A stretch of 64,000 bases of DNA from Hyphomicrobiales bacterium. Lineage in GTDB: Bacteria > Pseudomonadota > Alphaproteobacteria > Rhizobiales > Xanthobacteraceae. The translations under genes were made by a program, and so were the position numbers. The stretch spans positions 558,001 to 622,000 of the forward strand of contig JADJPN010000003.1 in assembly GCA_016713235.1 (NCBI GenBank). The letters are read 5' to 3'. The notes beneath the pieces are model-generated. The model saw nothing but the letters and a program-made list of their open reading frames with translations, was not told the DNA's origin and did no database searches. This document shows positions 62,633 to 64,000 of the stretch, piece by piece. Every line of letters begins with the position of its first letter. Positions within the stretch are counted from its first letter, which is position 1.

Positions 62633-63724
62633 ATGCATTCGAAGTTTCTCAATGGTCTGACACGGCTCGGAGCAGCCGTGGTGTTGGTTCTGGCGGCGGC
62701 AGTAGCCGCGCCTGAAGCGAAGGCGAAGGACAAGTTTGTCTTTGCCTGGCCTTCCGCTATCAACTCTGGCGTTGCGAACTTTACCTTCGCGAAGGCCTTG
62801 GGGTTCTTTGACGAAGAAAATCTTGACGTCGAACTGATCGTCCTCACGGGCTCGGGCGTTATCATTCCGCAGCTGCTGCAAGGCTCAATCCACACCGCTT
62901 ACGCAAGCCTTGAGCCGCTTCCGATCTCGCGTCAGGAAGGCAAGCCGAACTTCCCGATTCAATTCACCTATAACTATCTGCCGCGCTCGATCTGGGAGCT
63001 TGCGGTGCTCGACGAGAGCAAGATCAAGACCTTCGCCGACCTGAAGGGTGCAACGATCGGTTTTGTTTCGCTGACCTCCGGCAATATCGCAATGACGCAG
63101 GCCATGGCGCAAAATCAGGGCGTCGATTGGAGCACGGTCCAGAAATTGGGCGTGGGCTCAGGCGTTCCGGCCTTCGAGGCGCTCCGCCGCAAGCAGATCG
63201 ACGCGCTCAATCTCTGGGACACGATGCACGTTGCGCTGGGACTTTCGGGCACCAAGATCCGTCTGGTCCCGTTCCCGAAAGAATATCAGAGCCTGCCGAG
63301 CCACGGCTTTCCCTATACGAACGAGATGATCAAGAAGCGTCCGGATCTGATCGCAAAGTTCGGCCGCGCAATGTCGAAGGGCGCGATTGCGTGCCAGGCA
63401 AATCTCGAAGGCTGCATTCGCTCGTTCTGGAAGGAATATCCGACCTTGAAGCCGACGACCGGCACTGACGAAGAAAACATCAAGCGCGAAATGACCATCT
63501 TGAAACCGCGCATCGCGAACCTCGTCTACGGCCGTAACGACAAGAACATGGGCGAATTCTCCGCGAAGGAGTGGGAACTTGTTGTCGGTGCACTGAAGCT
63601 CGGTGGCTTGATCGACCAGAAGGCGAACATTCCGCTCAACTCGCTTTACACCAACCAGTTCGTCGCTGAATACAATCGCTTCAGCCGCGACGAAGTGACG
63701 AAAAAGGCGAAGGCGTACAAGTAA
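62633..63724 (+). CDS. NitT/TauT-type ABC transporter substrate-binding protein
   Basis: A 363-aa periplasmic protein with a signal peptide (residues 1-31, LTRLGAAVVLVLAAAVAAPEAKA). NMT1/THI5-like features: KALGFFDEENLDVELIVLTGSGVIIPQLLQGSIHTAYASLEPL in pieces (about 53-95), VLDESKIKTFADLKGATIGFVSLTSGNIAM (about 125-154) and GVGSGVPAFEALRRKQIDALNLWDT (about 173-197). It probably feeds the ABC ATPase that starts at 63763. Shared promoter repeats with the hydroxylase cluster suggest it imports that pathway's substrate. Ribosome site gagggga precedes ATG 62633. Confidence 0.92.
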   Translation: MHSKFLNGLTRLGAAVVLVLAAAVAAPEAKAKDKFVFAWPSAINSGVANFTFAKALGFFDEENLDVELIVLTGSGVIIPQLLQGSIHTAYASLEPLPISRQEGKPNFPIQFTYNYLPRSIWELAVLDESKIKTFADLKGATIGFVSLTSGNIAMTQAMAQNQGVDWSTVQKLGVGSGVPAFEALRRKQIDALNLWDTMHVALGLSGTKIRLVPFPKEYQSLPSHGFPYTNEMIKKRPDLIAKFGRAMSKGAIACQANLEGCIRSFWKEYPTLKPTTGTDEENIKREMTILKPRIANLVYGRNDKNMGEFSAKEWELVVGALKLGGLIDQKANIPLNSLYTNQFVAEYNRFSRDEVTKKAKAYK

Positions 63725-63762
63725 CGCCGCGGCCTTCTAATCGATCAGCACCGAGCCACACT

Positions 63763-64000
63763 ATGACAAACGAAGCACCGACCCTCGACATCAAGGACGT
63801 CTCGGTCGTTTATCAAACCACGCAGGGCCCGCTATTGGCCCTGCGTGATCTCGATCTGACAGTTGAGAAAGGTGAATTCGTTGCGGTTATCGGTTCTTCC
63901 GGTTGCGGCAAGTCGACGTTGTTGCGCGTCGTCAGCGGATTGATGCCGGTTTCGTCAGGGGCCGCCAAGTTGTCCGGCTCCCCGATTGCCGGGCCGCGTT
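63763..64000 (+). CDS. NitT/TauT-type ABC transporter ATP-binding protein, cut by the window end
   Basis: The first 79 codons of an SsuB/TauB-type ATPase: TLDIKDVSVVYQTTQGPLLALRDLDLTVEKGEF, Walker A VIGSSGCGKSTLLRVVSGL (about residues 42-60), then GLMPVSSGAAKLSGSPIAGP. It follows the binding-protein gene by 38 bases. The remaining domains lie beyond the window. Confidence 0.88.
   Translation, partial: MTNEAPTLDIKDVSVVYQTTQGPLLALRDLDLTVEKGEFVAVIGSSGCGKSTLLRVVSGLMPVSSGAAKLSGSPIAGPR

Overview
The window reads as a dense block of accessory catabolic genes from a GC-rich alphaproteobacterium, probably of the Hyphomicrobiales (Bradyrhizobium-like). That placement is an inference from the content: many periplasmic-binding-protein transporters (TRAP, TTT/Bug, Liv-type, NitT/TauT-type), CoxMSL-type molybdenum hydroxylases, luciferase-like (LLM) oxidoreductases, CoA-ligase/Liv modules and IclR/GntR/TetR regulators. 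I saw no rRNA, tRNA, CRISPR, insertion sequence or phage gene.

Layout. (1) 196-7558, plus strand: broken IclR regulator, cupin, broken CaiB-type CoA transferase, PEBP/YbhB protein, TRAP transporter (DctP, frameshifted DctQ, DctM), CitE-type lyase and MaoC-type hydratase. The enzyme trio plus TRAP transporter resembles itaconate/citramalate catabolism. (2) 7706-15075, minus strand: module A, made of LivG, LivF, LivM, LivH, a binding protein, an acyl-CoA ligase and TetR. A divergent MetE-like gene (15198) shares a 16-bp site with the ligase promoter. (3) 16334-26835: LacI remnant, then a plus-strand operon of M24 peptidase, threonine-synthase-like enzyme, CoxL, CoxG, CoxM, CoxS, two LLM enzymes, IclR and RidA. 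A GTTCC-N7-GGAAC site stands before the first gene and before ridA. (4) 26960-29869: TctC-TctB-TctA transporter and a possible 48-aa membrane peptide. (5) 29969-37664: GntR facing a hydrolase, a NitT/TauT-type ABC transporter, an FAD monooxygenase, a DUF1185 protein and a second PEBP gene. (6) 38013-45410: module B, GntR followed by LivG, LivH, LivM, binding protein, LivF and acyl-CoA ligase, functionally parallel to module A. (7) 45603-52790: FMN reductase, LLM enzyme, CoxS remnant, amidase, MarR, amidohydrolase remnant, MFS carrier and M17 aminopeptidase. (8) 52979-62463: DUF917 protein, LLM enzyme, CoxM, CoxS, CoxL, a second CoxS and a giant CoxL fused to an FAD domain with a cysteine-rich insert. 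A new NitT/TauT-type transporter starts at 62633 and runs off the end.

The most interesting signals are the two molybdenum-hydroxylase clusters, probably for N-heterocyclic or other xenobiotic-like substrates, and the regulatory sites that tie transcription units together. The promoters at 52908 and 62552 share 8-mers repeated at an exact 21-bp period. Many genes carry single-base frameshifts. Some are probably assembly errors at short homopolymers, but true remnants (LacI, CoxS, amidohydrolase) also show gene decay.
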